Positions 45,501-57,011 of a stretch of DNA of 64,000 nt are shown piece by piece (position 1 is the first letter of the stretch; each line of letters begins with the position of its first letter). Source of the stretch: Amphimallon solstitiale (lineage: Eukaryota; Arthropoda; Insecta; Coleoptera; Scarabaeidae); contig OY720680.1 in NCBI GenBank assembly GCA_963170755.1, positions 71,110,794-71,174,793 on the forward strand, read 5' to 3'. The position numbers were made by a program, and so were the translations under genes. A model generated the notes under the pieces. The model saw nothing but the letters and a program-made list of their open reading frames with translations. It was not told the DNA's origin and made no database searches.

Positions 45501-48500
45501 CCTCTGAGAAAGGAAAACCATTATTATTATTATTAATGATGTAATGATTTATACTTTATCAATATACGGTGTCGTGATAAAGTTTGGAACAAAATTCATA
45601 AAAGCGTTCTATAATGTTTTTAAGGAAATCGTTCGGACAGGTCGATTTTTGTTTTTAAAATGCCGTCTTTTGACGAATTCTTTTTTTGAATTCATTGGTT
45701 TTTACACAATGACGTCATCATTTTTTTTGATTTGTTCAGTTTTTAATAGACATTACTCCTTAAACGGTGATGTAGAAAAATTGGTACCTTACTTAACAAC
45801 TTTTTTGTATAAATGTTTCATGTACAAAGTAAAAATTATTTTAACAAAAATCTTAATCTCTTATCTAGTTTACAGAAACAAACTGGAAGTGTAAAAGATT
45901 TGTCTCGAGAAGGTCGACCATGAATAAGTGATGCAACAACATTAAAAGTGAAGCAGAGGAACACCATCATATTTCTACAAGGCAACTTGCTCTAGATAAT
46001 AACGTGGACCACAGTTTTGTTGTAAAATTATTTAAAAAAGAAAAGTATCATCCGTACAAAATGCACCTAATTCACGAGTTAAACGAATATGATCCAGACC
46101 GCCGCGCCGATTACAACTTTGTGAAGAATTAATGTTACGATGTGATCAAAATACCAATTTTTTAAACAATATTATTTTTTCTGTAAAAACCACTTTTTTC
46201 CTCAACAGATCAGTACATCGCCATAACTGTAGGTATTGGTCACGTGACAATCCTCACTGGATTCAGGAATCACACAGTCAACATCAAGACAAATTAAATG
46301 TATGGGTGGGAATGACAGGACTGCGTCTTTTAGGACCTTACTTTTTAGAAGGAAACCTGACTGCTGCCCGATATTTAAATTTTCCCCAATTTGATTTGGT
46401 GCCAGCAGTGGCAGCTCTTTTTCCTAATAATGAAGATGGCGACGTATGTCATCAGAATATTTGGTTTCAACAAGATGGGGCGCCTCCTCATTTTGGCATA
46501 GAGGTCCGTCAATACCTTGATGCTATATTTACAGAAAAATGGATAGGGCCAATTCAGTGGCCAGCGCGTTTCCCCAACCTAATGCTCTTAGATTTTTATC
46601 TATGGGGTTACTTGAAATCAAAAGTTTATTTCAATACACCCAACAACTTGGAAGATTTGCAACAGATAATTCGTGATACAATGCAACAAATTAGGTCAGA
46701 TATTATTGAGTGCAGTATAGAAAGTGTTTACTGTCATACTGGTCAATGCCAAATGGTTGGAGGGGGAGACTTTGACATTTGCGTTAAGTTCTGTCAATTA
46801 ATTTCTTAAATATATTATGATTATTATGTTTACTAAATTGTAACTAATTGTGAAGTAAATGTGTAATTTATTTAAAAAAATTGTTATGTAAGGTGCCAGT
46901 TTTTGACACGTCACTGTTTTAGCAGAATGAAAATCTATTAAAAACTGAAAAAAATAGTAGGGGTTGTCATTTAAAAAAATTGATATGGCGTCAGTCAAAA
47001 AAAATTTTATATAATAAGTGGATTGGAAAAGGAAGTTTGATAAGTTGGCCACCGCGATCAACAGATCTCACATCTTGTAATTTCTTTCTGTGGCCAACTG
47101 TAAAGAAGATTGTTTACGCAACACCTCCAACAACGGTAGAGAACATGCAGCAACGAATAAGAAACGCTTTTCTTCAATTGAGTGAGAATAACTTAGCTCA
47201 GAATGTATGTCTGTCGATACAGAGACGGCTGAGAGCATGTGTAGACCAGAATGGAAATATATTTGAACACAATTTAAATTAAGATTGTTTTATTATGGAA
47301 AATTTTTAAAATGTAATTCTAAAACTAATGATAAAGCATTTAAAAAACAGGTGTTTGTTAAAATTACTTTGTTTTATTTTCATGACCAAGCAACTATTAG
47401 ATTGCGTGTTATAAACATGGGTATATCGCATTAAAGGGTTATAACTTTGAAAATACTAAAAATAAGTACTATGTTATTAGTTGACTTATAAAAATATTAT
47501 AAGTTAGATTTAAAAAAAAAACGAGAAAATAACCAATAAAGATCGATATCTGAGACACGACATATTTAACACCCTGTATATTTATTCACTTTGTTCAACC
47601 TCAAAACAAATAACGTGTTAGTTCATAAATCAGTAACACAAGAGTTACGTGAGGTATTCTACCCATTTTCAGATTAAGCTTAAAATGTTAGATGCTACAA
47701 CTGTCAAGATTTTAACAAAATTATCAATAAAATCAAAACTAACAGTCTGAAGTGCACATATCCATATATCATTGCAAAGATAATTTGAATGGCTATCATT
47801 AATGTCTAGAAAGTATAGCAATCTATTTAAAATGAAAAAGTTGAAGGTGGGTGCGAAAATTTGGAACAGCCTGTATATTTGTAAATAAAATTAGAAAATG
47901 CACAGTCGCATACTACATACGTACGTAAAGTCTCATTGCTACAGCGTTATTTGTTTTCATACTAAGCTCCGCCGACACCCTATTGCACCACCCGGTATAG
48001 AAGAGCAGCTTTTGTGTAATGCAAAGTAAAACATTTACTTTTTTACTGTTACTGGGAATTATCTTACAGGCTAGTATCACATGTGCGATATCTTTTTATA
48101 AATAGAGCAATCCAATGACTTGCCAAATCAAGTCCAATATGGTGGTTGTAGGCAAACAAGCAAATTCGACTATAAGTGCTCTTGTTAAATAATTACCTTA
48201 CGAAAGTAAATTATTTAGTTTACATAATTGTATATTTCAAATATAAGTATACATATATTTGAAATGTTAGTGATAATAACCAACAGAACATGAATTTTCC
48301 ATAGAGGGTAATAAATACGTAATAAAAAATAATATTGCACACTTATAAATCAGATACATTGTTTAATATTAGTATTTTTCAATGCAAACGCTGAAGAAAA
48401 CATTGTTTAGATTATTTTATTTTGTATTATTAGAAATGATGATAAGGATTACAAGAAATACAACAATAATTTCAAATAGAGTTTCATAAGATTTATATTA

Positions 48501-51500
48501 AATCTATCAATTCTCTGTCTTGAAACAAGAGAGTAGACACTGTGATTACATTTACTCTATGATGTTTAAGGTAATAAAAAATTCGTGCAATGGAATTGAT
48601 AGGGCGGTTATTGCTGCACAATTTAAAAATATATATACATATACAGAGCGATTCATATATTAGTGGCACAAAAATACATTTTTTTAAATTGAATACCCTA
48701 TATATAAGATCAAATTTAGATTTCCTGTTAAAATAGGAATATTTTTCAATAAGAGTAAGTCATCGGTAAAGTTAATATTTTTCGAGTTATTTATGATTAA
48801 ATTCAGAAAGTAACTTTACAGATGTCTTTTTAATTGCCTTTAATTCAAGAGTACCATGACTGAACACGAAATAATTTGGTATGGCGCGCAAGCAAAGAAT
48901 GACAAGTGTTACTTATATTCAGATCTTGTTCTATTGCATACTGGGTGTTCGCAAAGGCAGGGAACGTGAAGAAACTTCAAATAAGAAAATCTTATTTAAT
49001 TTAAATGGAACACACATTTTTTTTACAGAATTGTATTACGCCCTTCGACAACTACCTTTTTTTTTGTTAAATTGGTGCTATACCTATCTTCGATATATAA
49101 TTTCATGAACGCTATTTTTATTCTAATAATTTATGTATTCCTTACATGCAACTTTCGTATATCTAGCTGCCTCTAAACTTCATCTAAAGAGAGGAAAAAT
49201 GTGAAATAAACATTAACAATCTGTTAAGTATTGTTATATTCTATTTTTATTCTATCTGGATTTGTCGGCTATTTATAAAGCTGGTTGCATAGACAGCGAC
49301 AGCCGATCCAAGCTTCACACCAATGTGAAGTTGTAATGTTTGATGGGTATATTATTAAATACACGATTACCGACGGTTTATATATGACTGGAAAAAACTA
49401 CTTATCAAAACCAAAAAAAGAAAGACCTTAAAATTGCTTGTTCTAGATTTAATTGAAATTATCAACTTCTTCCGAAATATACATACGAGGTTTAAAGGTT
49501 TTAATAGATAACTTATCCGCTTATCGTGTTGCTGAAGCACTATTATGAAGTTTATTTTGGAAAACTATGTTTGAGACTTTACCATCGTAACACGAATTGT
49601 TTGAATGATAGTAGAGATACAATTTTTGATGATCTTCATTGTAATTATCTGATGTTTGACACTATTCCTGCATTAGAGAAAATACACTGCTCAAAAAATT
49701 AGGGGAACACTTTTTTCAAAACCTATTAAAACAATTTTAAGTTACTTTTAAGTTACACTTAAAAATGTAAATTAAGAGGAGCGTTTACCTATCGAAAACT
49801 AAGGCATCGCCGATTCGCGTTTTTTGAATTTATGTTGTAATTTTAGAATCTCAAATTTGGGTTAGTGATGCAAAAGGTATCAATTTATAATGTCAAGGTC
49901 AGTTTTTGTACTAATTTATTTTCTTAAAAAAGTTATGTGTCTTAGAATTAACGACAAAAATGCATGAATTTAATTAATGTCTACTAACTAAGGCTGATAC
50001 ACAAAAGAAAAAAACAACCTCCACGCGCTAGCTGCACATTTGATGAACGATATAAAAAAAAACTTTCTGTAATTATTTTTGAAGATAAAAAACATTAAAT
50101 AGTAAACATTGTCACACACATTTCACACGAGGTTTTTCCAAGCTATTGCGCCGTCTATCCCCACTTTACGGTATCTCTACCGGTCCTAGCGAAGACGAAA
50201 ATCTATCGGAATCGGTTGGCTATTCCAGACTTAATTCAGAGTGACAGTTTATAATTAAAAAGAAATGTCATATATATATTTAATTAATGTCTACTAACTA
50301 AGGCTGATACACAAAAGAAAAAAACAACCTCCACGCGCTAGCTGCACATTTGATGAACGATATAAAAAAAAACTTTCTGTAATTATTTTTGAAGATAAAA
50401 AACATTAAATAGTAAACATTGTCACACACATTTCACACGAGGTTTTTCCAAGCTATTGCGCCGTCTATCCCCACTTTACGGTATCTCTACCGGTCCTAGC
50501 GAAGACGAAAATCTATCGGAATCGGTTGGCTATTCCAGACTTAATTCAGAGTGACAGTTTATAATTAAAAAGAAATGTCATATATACCTATAATATACGA
50601 GTGTTTATAATATAAGTTATGAGCAAGCGAAAATTGGCTTATTATAAAACATCAACATCAACAGTTCCGTAAGTACTCATTCTTTATACATTATGTTTCC
50701 CATCTATGGCTGTGTTCATCACACACCCAACACAGGCAACAGTTGGCAAGCCGCTAGCAAGCGGTTTGAAGAACGTCTATCCATGATGCAAACGCGTTTG
50801 CAAAGCGGTCGCCATCTTAGCAAGCATAACCATTTTACGCTGTAAGTACGCTGCAAACGTGTTCGAGTGCCTGCGATTGGTTAAACATTTTCGCCTCATA
50901 AAATGGAAACGAAAACTTATTTGTGGCAAAATATATGTTATTCGATAACAGATAACAGCGAAATACATTCTAGAATGTTCTGGAAACTGATGATCGGTAT
51001 AACTAGGTATAGTTATTTCGAAATAATTTGTATTTCTAACAACATTCCTATCAAGTACTTCATCTTCATTATGGTCTTTATTCTCATGATTGTTGATTTG
51101 ATTAATAGGCTCAGCTAAATGTAATGCTGCATTTACAAGACCATTAATATTTAAATCTACATCAAATAAGAGATCTCTTATATCCATGATGTATAAAATA
51201 TTGAATTTTCTTATAAATAATAGAATAATCTTTTTATTATATATACACCTTATTATACAAAAAACAAACAGTAAATGAACTAATGAACAATGAACACTTC
51301 TCTACCAACTAGCCGTCAATTCTCAAATTAAATGAAATTTCAAACAGAAAAGAATTATGGAAGGGGTTGCCTGAATCATGGATGACAGTTGTCGTTCATC
51401 CCATGGACATATAAAATCACTACAAATCGCAAACGGTTTGCGCTTGGTATCATGGCTGCCTTGTGTGATGAACGCAGCCTATAGTATTCCTTTATCTATG

Positions 51501-52894
51501 ACAGGATCTGTGAATAAAACCGAAGCGCTGTGACAGAACCGAATATCGTCTACCCCCACCTACTCACACCCCCTTGCGTCTACCCGTCCCGCGAGTAATA
51601 TAAGTTGCATAAGGTTCTATTTGTTAGTAAACGCCCCTCTTAATAACGCAAAACAAAATGGAAAAAAAATCAAGTATGCTTTGAATGAAAGTCTACTAAA
51701 GATGACAGATGAATTCAGTTGTCAATCGTTGATTAGAAGTAAAATGAGGCATCTTAGTGATGTGCAAGTTGCTCGTGCTATCGCCCTTATTCAGCACGGC
51801 CAATCTAATCGACATGTTAGCAGGGACCTTGGAGTTTCCCCTTCTGTTATTCAGCGTTTATGGAATCGGTTTCGGGAGACTGGCCAGTATGTCAGAAGAG
51901 TTGGACAAGGTTGAAATCGAAAAACGACTCAAAATCAAGACCGTTTTCTTGTCCTCCAGCAACACAAAGCAGCGCGAATGAGGATTGGCAACTTCGTCAC
52001 TGAACGCCTGTACTGTAACGTGTCCAGATTTCGTTTAACTCGTTGCGACGGTCGAGGACGTGTATATAGACGTCCTGATGAACGCTACTCAGCCGCTACT
52101 ATACAGGAAGTGGATAGATTTCGTCTTGGATCTGTGATGGTTTGGGCTGGAATCGGTGTAGACAACAGAACCGATCTTGTTCTAATTCCTAATAGACTAA
52201 ATGCAATGAATTACATCGAAAATGTCTTGGAGGACCATGTGGTGCCTCCTGCATATGGCGTCGCTCCCAATTTCACCTAATGCAGGACAATGCAAAGCCA
52301 CATAGCGCCGGCATCACCACAAACTTTTTACCAGAAAGTGGAATTCAGGTCATGGAATGGCCGGCGTGAAGTCCGGACATTAATCCTATTGAACACGTGT
52401 GCGATCTGCTTAACTGACGTGTTCGCTAGCGCCCTAATCCACCTCTAACCCTACAGGAACTGACACAAGCGCTGATTAAGGAATGGGAAAGCATGGCCCA
52501 GGAATATCTTCGCAGACTAGTGCGAACCATGTCACGCAGGTGTGAGGAAGTGATTCTTGCTCGTGAAGTAACTAAGAGTTGTAACATTGTTTTTGTAATT
52601 TTCTTTAGTTAAATATATGCCGTTGAAGTATACCAAATTTGATTTTCCTTGACCTCTTATTTAAAAAGTTACAGGTTTTGAAAAGTGTTCACCTATTTTT
52701 TTGGAGCAGTGTACTTAAAGTTTGGTGTTTCTAAAATTGAGAACACTTGAATATATTATCCACTATATTTTTTTTGATGATAACAAGAATTAAAGGCTTA
52801 AAACTTACTTGTAAGTCTGCAGTGAGGCCGCCGCGAAACACCCAAGGTTCTTGCTCACCGCTCATGAAAGTCTCCTTCCAACCTTTCGAAAACC
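42588..52894 (-). CDS. Oga: O-GlcNAcase, last three coding exons (C-terminal pseudo-acetyltransferase domain)
   Basis: Minus-strand exons: 52809-52894 (GFSKGWKETFMSGEQEPWVF then RGGLTADLQ), 44951-45503 (RLIPVDSGNDLFVYKAPDIP, YTIRPYLPTDEAQVYDVCNK, DRIIGYACASPDYKKF, to LLAALRANG) and 42588-42718 (SFGVHVVMNANDSYTHAFYG, KLGFVENTHEAIKGK, ending MGRTF and TAA). All junctions are GT-AG and the phases match. The sequence follows the C-terminal part of animal O-GlcNAcase, the enzyme that removes O-GlcNAc from nuclear and cytoplasmic proteins. This part holds the end of the linker and the acetyltransferase-like domain, thought not to be catalytic. The GH84 glycosidase domain must lie upstream, to the right of 52894; I did not find its exons. 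The intron 45504-52808 is 7.3 kb and packed with transposons. The gene converges with the ABCG gene. Confidence 0.93.
43016..43990 (-). pseudogene. Degraded mariner transposase in the last Oga intron
   Basis: Minus-strand pieces: NIYFQQDGYPAHGTLILRKF (second Asp), a shifted WPAWLSDLTSMDFFFGVT and FFLWGYLKQKVYSETMGNDV (third-Asp region), and VYKQFRKRVEDCAGCGGD to the end. Upstream sequence to ~43990 gives only scattered matches to the first-Asp and HTH regions. No TIR pair was found, so boundaries are approximate. It lies antisense-free, in the same orientation as Oga. Confidence 0.68.
44017..44203. repeat. MITE-like inverted repeat in Oga intron
   Basis: Left arm CGCGACCATTTAAATTCTAA then ATTATAGCAGAC, right arm GTCTGCTCTAATTTAGAATT then TAAGTGATCGCG. 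Interior noncoding. The arms pair over about 32 bp. Confidence 0.68.
44225..44445. repeat. Second MITE-like inverted repeat in Oga intron
   Basis: GATTGTAGACCACGTGATCA near 44229 pairs with AGTCACGTGGTCTACAGGAA near 44413; the rest of the arms is weaker. It almost abuts the repeat at 44017-44203. No ORF of interest. Confidence 0.5.
45558..46950 (+). mobile_element. Degenerate mariner in long Oga intron
   Basis: A likely left terminus at 45562 (TACGGTGTCGTGATAAAGTT) precedes a transposase relic; near 46925-46945 TCTATTAAAAACTGAA is the inverted counterpart of TTCAGTTTTTAATAGA at 45736, so at least inner parts of a long TIR survive. The outermost right end is lost where the next fragment begins (about 46955). 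Confidence 0.6.
45890..46809 (+). pseudogene. Mariner transposase with substituted catalytic residues
   Basis: Shifted N-terminal pieces (SVKDLSREGRP; RQLALDNNVDHSFVVKLFKK; HPYKMHLIHELNEYDPDRRA) lead to the 46132-46809 frame. The first catalytic block should read FSDEATFF but reads FSVKTTFF, so the first Asp is gone. The second block QQDGAPPHF is intact. The third-Asp region is ARFPNLMLLDFYLWGYLKSK, keeping the Asp four residues after the altered SPDL. The C-terminus runs into unrelated sequence. Certainly inactive. Confidence 0.78.
46955..47576 (+). pseudogene. 3' half of another mariner, fused to the previous one
   Basis: A frame from 46980 reads WIGKGSLISWPPRSTDLTSC, NFFLWPTVKKIVYATPPTTV, SIQRRLRACVDQNGNIFEHN. 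It is the end of a DD41D-type transposase in which the final Asp is replaced (LTSCNFF for LxxxDFF). The right terminus ends ACACCCTG at 47576 before TA at 47577-47578. GGGGTTGTCATTTAAA at 46963 may be a rearranged left end. Confidence 0.68.
47580..49684. other. Intronic AT-rich DNA with mariner-terminus relics
   Basis: Contains strings resembling mariner ends: GGAACAGCCTGTATA near 47862, TACAGAGCGATTCATATATT near 48644 and AAATGGAACACACATTTT near 49005. No transposase or paired TIRs recognised; these are probably orphan ends. Confidence 0.4.
49969..50588. repeat. Exact 310 bp tandem duplication
   Basis: The sequence from about 49969 to 50278 repeats with a period of exactly 310 and no mismatch I could find up to about 50586. 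The unit includes GGCTGATACACAAAAG and CCACTTTACGGTATCTCTAC. Noncoding. Either a very recent duplication or an assembly artefact. Confidence 0.92.
50708..51479 (-). mobile_element. Short Harbinger derivative nested in the Tc1 element
   Basis: TIRs GGCTGTGTTCATCACACA and TGTGTGATGAACGCAGCC are flanked by a 3 bp duplication TAT at 50705-50707 and 51480-51482. Near both ends are copies of a GCAAACGGTTTGC-like palindrome. Length 772 bp with one ORF. Confidence 0.86.
50777..51187 (-). CDS. N-terminal remnant of a HARBI1-like nuclease
   Basis: A 136-codon frame with a true ATG at 51187. The first 74 residues resemble the N-terminus of HARBI1 nucleases: an acidic region, then NTNYFEITIPSYTDHQFPEH. 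After SRM the sequence no longer matches; the deletion joined it to terminal-repeat DNA whose translation runs to 50777. Catalytic residues are absent, so the product, if made, would have no nuclease activity. Similar truncated ORFs are typical of non-autonomous Harbinger families. Confidence 0.6.
   Translation of the reverse strand: MDIRDLLFDVDLNINGLVNAALHLAEPINQINNHENKDHNEDEVLDRNVVRNTNYFEITIPSYTDHQFPEHSRMYFAVICYRITYILPQISFRFHFMRRKCLTNRRHSNTFAAYLQRKMVMLAKMATALQTRLHHG
51745..52615 (+). pseudogene. Tc1-like transposase, deleted and shifted
   Basis: N-terminal HTH: MRHLSDVQVARAIALIQHGQ and HVSRDLGVSPSVIQRLWNRF. A stop follows RRVGQG, and the second HTH plus first-Asp motif are shortened: the frame resumes NVSRFRLTRCDGRGRVYRRP, where DESRF is expected. 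Then EVDRFRLGSVMVWAGIGVDN, and in other frames LMQDNAKPHSAGITTNFLPE (second Asp), MEWPA then SPDINPIEHVCDLL (third, Glu), so a DD34E-type enzyme. Several stops and shifts make it inactive. Confidence 0.86.
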
Positions 52895-54470
52895 CTGCAG
52901 ACATAAAGAAAGATGTTAGTTGCCGAAAGAAAACTAAAAACGCAATCGCCGCAATGCACAGTTACGCCAATCAGTTATTACGCTCTCTTGCATATTTAAT
53001 TCATCAACTTACCTTTGACGATCTACTACTACACTACTGATCAATCTGACACTAATCACAAAGATAATTTAAAAAGAAAGTACGCCTAAGCAGTCATAAA
53101 ATTACGCATAAGCCTGTACAGTATAATTGTATTTGTTTGGGAAAGGATTTTATCATACACTATCTGGTGTTACCATTTAGAATGTTATATAAAATAGAAA
53201 CGTTACGCAAAAGCAAGCCTTAGAACTATCTCTCCTGGATGCGTACATGTATATGTCCCCTGGGTGTACGAAGGCATTGATGATGGGAATTGGCCGCCAG
53301 CTTTAGAAAATAAATAGGTTCATTAATTAATTATTTTCAAATGCGTTGTTGACAAATGGTTAAAAATTAAAACGAAACAATATGCAATGAGAAGATTAAC
53401 TTTGAGTCACATTAATGGTGTCTTGCTGGAATTTGGCATTCGGAGAGTAACTGTTGGGATCTCTGTAATCCTTACGATGTGTCTTTCTGGTATTAATTAT
53501 ATTATACTACTAGGTAAATGGCTGGAGTGTAGACAGAAAGATAATGGTGACAAGTTTAAAAAGAGAGTTGCCTGTTGTTATAGCTGAATGTAAAAATTCA
53601 TACTACATACTTCCTTTTATATTTTTGGTTTTATTTAACATCGTTTCAAGTTTACTGTTACCAAATAAGTAAAATGTAAATGTAATTACTCATTTACAAA
53701 ACCAATTTATTTTAAAGTAGATCCACAGCAGATTAAAAAGCGTATTTACCGAAGGTATGGTATATATCATTACTTAATTCCAGCACTCGCAGTTACTTTT
53801 AAAAAACCCAAATATTTTCGAATTAGAAATGTTAAAAATGTAATAGACGTTCTCTCTCTAATGTAGTCACCACCACTCTGTTTATTTATAGCGCAAGCTC
53901 CGTCTATTAGTATTATTGTGACAATGTAAATGCCAATATGACGACTAGTATTGTAACATAAAACGAACGAAATTTTTCTTGGCGTAGCGGCCATATGAAC
54001 ATTAATGGAAAAACAATATCACAAAGAAAGAATTTCGTAACACACATCCAATAGTATTAATATAGTAGCCGTAAAAATGTTAAATAGACACTGTGCAATG
54101 CTTCAACTTTAAGAACATGAAGATATTCTACATATAAGGAAAATAAACAGAATTCTAGGAATATATATTAGAGATGATATACCTCAAACACATAGATGCT
54201 ACATATTGCCTATCTCTCGAACAATATTTAATTTAGATCTACATATTATTTTATATATAAATATATAAAAAACATACCTCAACACACAACAATTTCTGTT
54301 TCTTCCTGATGTCACAACAATTTCTGTTTCTTCCCTTTTCATACTTTATTTCATTTTAATATTGATGTTACCTTTATTATATGTTTCCTACTATTATGAA
54401 CTCAATAAAAATAACATTACACACAAATTTTGTTATATATCTTTAGACGGTGATCAAATAGTTGTTAATA
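52895..54470. other. Oga upstream intron or flank, no exon recognised
   Basis: Beyond the 52809-52894 exon I cannot identify another Oga exon. The plus frame at 53387-53587 and the minus frame at 53770-53994 do not look like known proteins. Confidence 0.4.
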
Positions 54471-55309
54471 TGTAATAATGAGAGTTCTTCTTCTTCTTTA
54501 TTGTGGCTTTGAGTTAGACTATTTAGTCTTTTACTCTTCATCTGAGTGCGGTGAATCTTGGAATGTTGGAGTTGAATTTGATTAGCTATTGTTTATCTTT
54601 ATTTTGAATAAGAATTAAAGTAGAACCATTTTAGGTCTTTTGTGTTTGAAGTTTTCATTTCCATCTGGTTATAGAAGCTGAGCGCTCTTTCCTTGATGTA
54701 GTCAATAATGGTTGGGGAATTTGTTTCATTCATTATTTGATTATTTCTCATATACCATGGAGCATTTGGTATCACTCTGAGACTGGTGTTTTGTATTATT
54801 TGCAGTTTATGGATGGTCTTGCACATATGCACCCATATTGGGCATGTATATGTGAATATTGGGCGTAGTACTTGTTTGTAAAGTAGAATTTTGTTGTTCG
54901 TGTTCAGCTTGCTTTTTCTGCCTATAACAGGCCATAATTGACATACTGTTTGTTTGGTTTTGGTTATCGTTTTTGCTATGTGTGTGTTATAATTGAGCTT
55001 TATATCGAGGTGTATTCCCAGGTATTCAATTTCTCGACTCCATGGTGTAGTGTTGTTGTTGACGGTTATTTCGTTGTTTGTTGTTTTCCGATTCCTTTGC
55101 AAGATTATTGCTTGGGATTTGTCTTTATTTATTGTTGTCCTCCATTGTGTGAACCATTTTATCGTGTTGTCTAGGTGCGTTTGGAGTTTCTGTACCGCGT
55201 TCGTCGGACATCTTGATGTTGAGAGCAGTGCCGTATCATCTGCAAAGGTGGCCGTATTTATATATCTTGTAAGATTTGATACTGGTATGTCGGCTGTAAA
55301 TATAGTATA

Positions 55310-57011
55310 CAGGGTGATTCTTAATATATGCGACAAACTTTTGAAGCTGATTCCTGGGGTTATTTTGATCATAAAGTTCATAAGAACATATGTCCAAAAC
55401 CGCTTAGTTCAGAAGTTATACAATGTTTAATAGAAAGTTAAAATAATAAATGGTTTTATTATAAATTAACAAAATAATTAGTAAAACAAAATTAACTTAT
55501 AGTAACTGTTGAAATTGACCCCCCCCCCCGCAACTGTACTACAAGCTGCTATCCTCCGTCGTATTGACTGGCGAGTCCGTTCGAAAATACCAGCGGTATT
55601 TCGAATTGTTTCAAAAGCTGCTATAATACGATTTCTTAGTTCATCGACATTTTCCATGGGAGTCGTGTAAACTAATGATTTAAGGTGGCCCCAGAGAAAA
55701 AAGTCCAATGAATTTAAGTCTGGAGACCGAGGAGGCCACGGTTGTGGATCTCCCCGTCCTATCCACCAATTTGGATACGTACTGTCCAGAAACTCGCGAG
55801 CAAGTAAACTAAAATGCGCTAGAGCACCGTCATGCATAAAATACATTTGTAATCTTAACTGCAACGGAACTTCTTCCAGCAGTAGTGGTAACTCCTCTTC
55901 AAGAAAATTGCGGTATACCTCGCCATTTAACCGCATCGGTAAAAAATGTGGACCTAACAAGTGATCTGCAACAATTCCGGCCCACACATTGACAGAGAAT
56001 TGATGCTGATGACGGGCATTCATTATTTCTCGCGGATTTTCTTCGGCCCATATGTGATTATTATGAAAATTAATAATCGCGTTTCTAGAGAAAGTAGCCT
56101 CGTCGGTGAAGAATATTTGAGCCAAATGGTTAGGATTTTGTACGACTTCGTGTTGCATCCATTGACAAAAAGCTAATCTTTGTGGAAAATCTGCTGGCAA
56201 TAGAGCCTGCACCCGTCGAATGTGATATGGATACAACAGTTGATCTTTCAATATTCTCCAAACTGTGGCCTGACTAATGTTTAAATCAAACGCAATTTTT
56301 CTGATGCTTGTTGTAGGATGTTCCTCAATTTCATTTAATACCATTTCTTCAACTTGTGGTGTTCTCACTGTAGATGGGGGCCCGCTATCAGTCGTCCGTT
56401 TTTTAAACTTCCCGTTTCACTAAGACGTTGATGAAGACGGGCAAACATGGAATGATGCGGTATGATACGGTTCGGGTATCGTTCTGCATAAAGACGTCTA
56501 GCAGCACGCACATTTCCATTGGCAAAACCGTAAACGAAATGCATATCACACATCTCAGCATTCGTATAATTCATTTTAGAAAACAGACACTGGCAATAAA
56601 CTGAATGAATACTCTGACACTATTGAGAAATATTGAAATGACAAATAAACAATTCCAAAATACCGTACATAATCACAACACGTGCTTCTTGAGCAACTGG
56701 TAAACACCAACTGATTAGCATCGACAACGCGACCACTACGCATATTAGAGAAACAGGCACAGACTTGTTTACGAGCTTGTATTACAGTTGGGAGCGGTCA
56801 TTTTCAACAGTTACTATAAGTTAATTTTGTTTTACTAATTATTTTGTTAATTTATAATAAAACCATTTATTATTTTAACTTTCTATTAAACATTGTATAA
56901 CTTCTGAAGTAAGCGGTTTTGGACATAATTATGTTCTTATGAACTTTTATGATCAAAATAACCCCAGGAATCAGCTCCTAAAGTTTGTCGCATATATTAA
57001 GAATCACCCTG
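55310..57011 (-). mobile_element. Mariner with ~215 bp TIRs inserted in the Jockey LINE
   Basis: Ends CAGGGTGATTCTTAATATAT and complement lie within TA at 55308-55309 and 57012-57013. TIRs extend to about 55525 and from about 56800. Removing the element and one TA joins the LINE codons SPHL-YTIF exactly. Confidence 0.93.
55478..56572 (-). pseudogene. Mariner (DD41D-type) transposase, one frameshift
   Basis: ATG at 56572 (MNYTNAEMCDMHFVYGFANG), first HTH with RAARRLYAERYPNRIIPHHS, then a shift near 56370 before RTPQVEEMVLNEIEEHPTTS and the second HTH (IAFDLNISQATVWRILKDQ). Catalytic blocks: IFFTDEATFSRNA, MYFMHDGALAHFSLLA and PRSPDLNSLDFFLWGHLKSL, with 41 residues from the second Asp to the Asp of SLDF. 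It ends after RRIAACSTVAGGGVNFN. Apart from the single shift the frame is open, so the copy is young; its intact core resembles that at 2518-3567. Confidence 0.88.

Larger units (their letters stand above)
49685..52711 (+). mobile_element. Tc1-like element with nested insertions, in Oga intron
   Basis: Ends CACTGCTCAAAAAATTAGGG and CTATTTTTTTGGAGCAGTG lie within TA at 49683-49684 and 52712-52713. The inner flanks share GAACACTTTTTTCAAAACCT and its complement. The element contains a dead Tc1 transposase, an exact 310 bp duplication and a Harbinger derivative, which together make it about twice the usual Tc1 length. Confidence 0.88.

Noticed and set aside
53387..53587. 66-codon plus frame with a hydrophobic core
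   Set aside because: No homology recognised and no splice or promoter support.
54938..55430. Plus-strand frames of 78 and 145 codons rich in Val, Cys and Phe
   Set aside because: Antisense of the Jockey reverse transcriptase.
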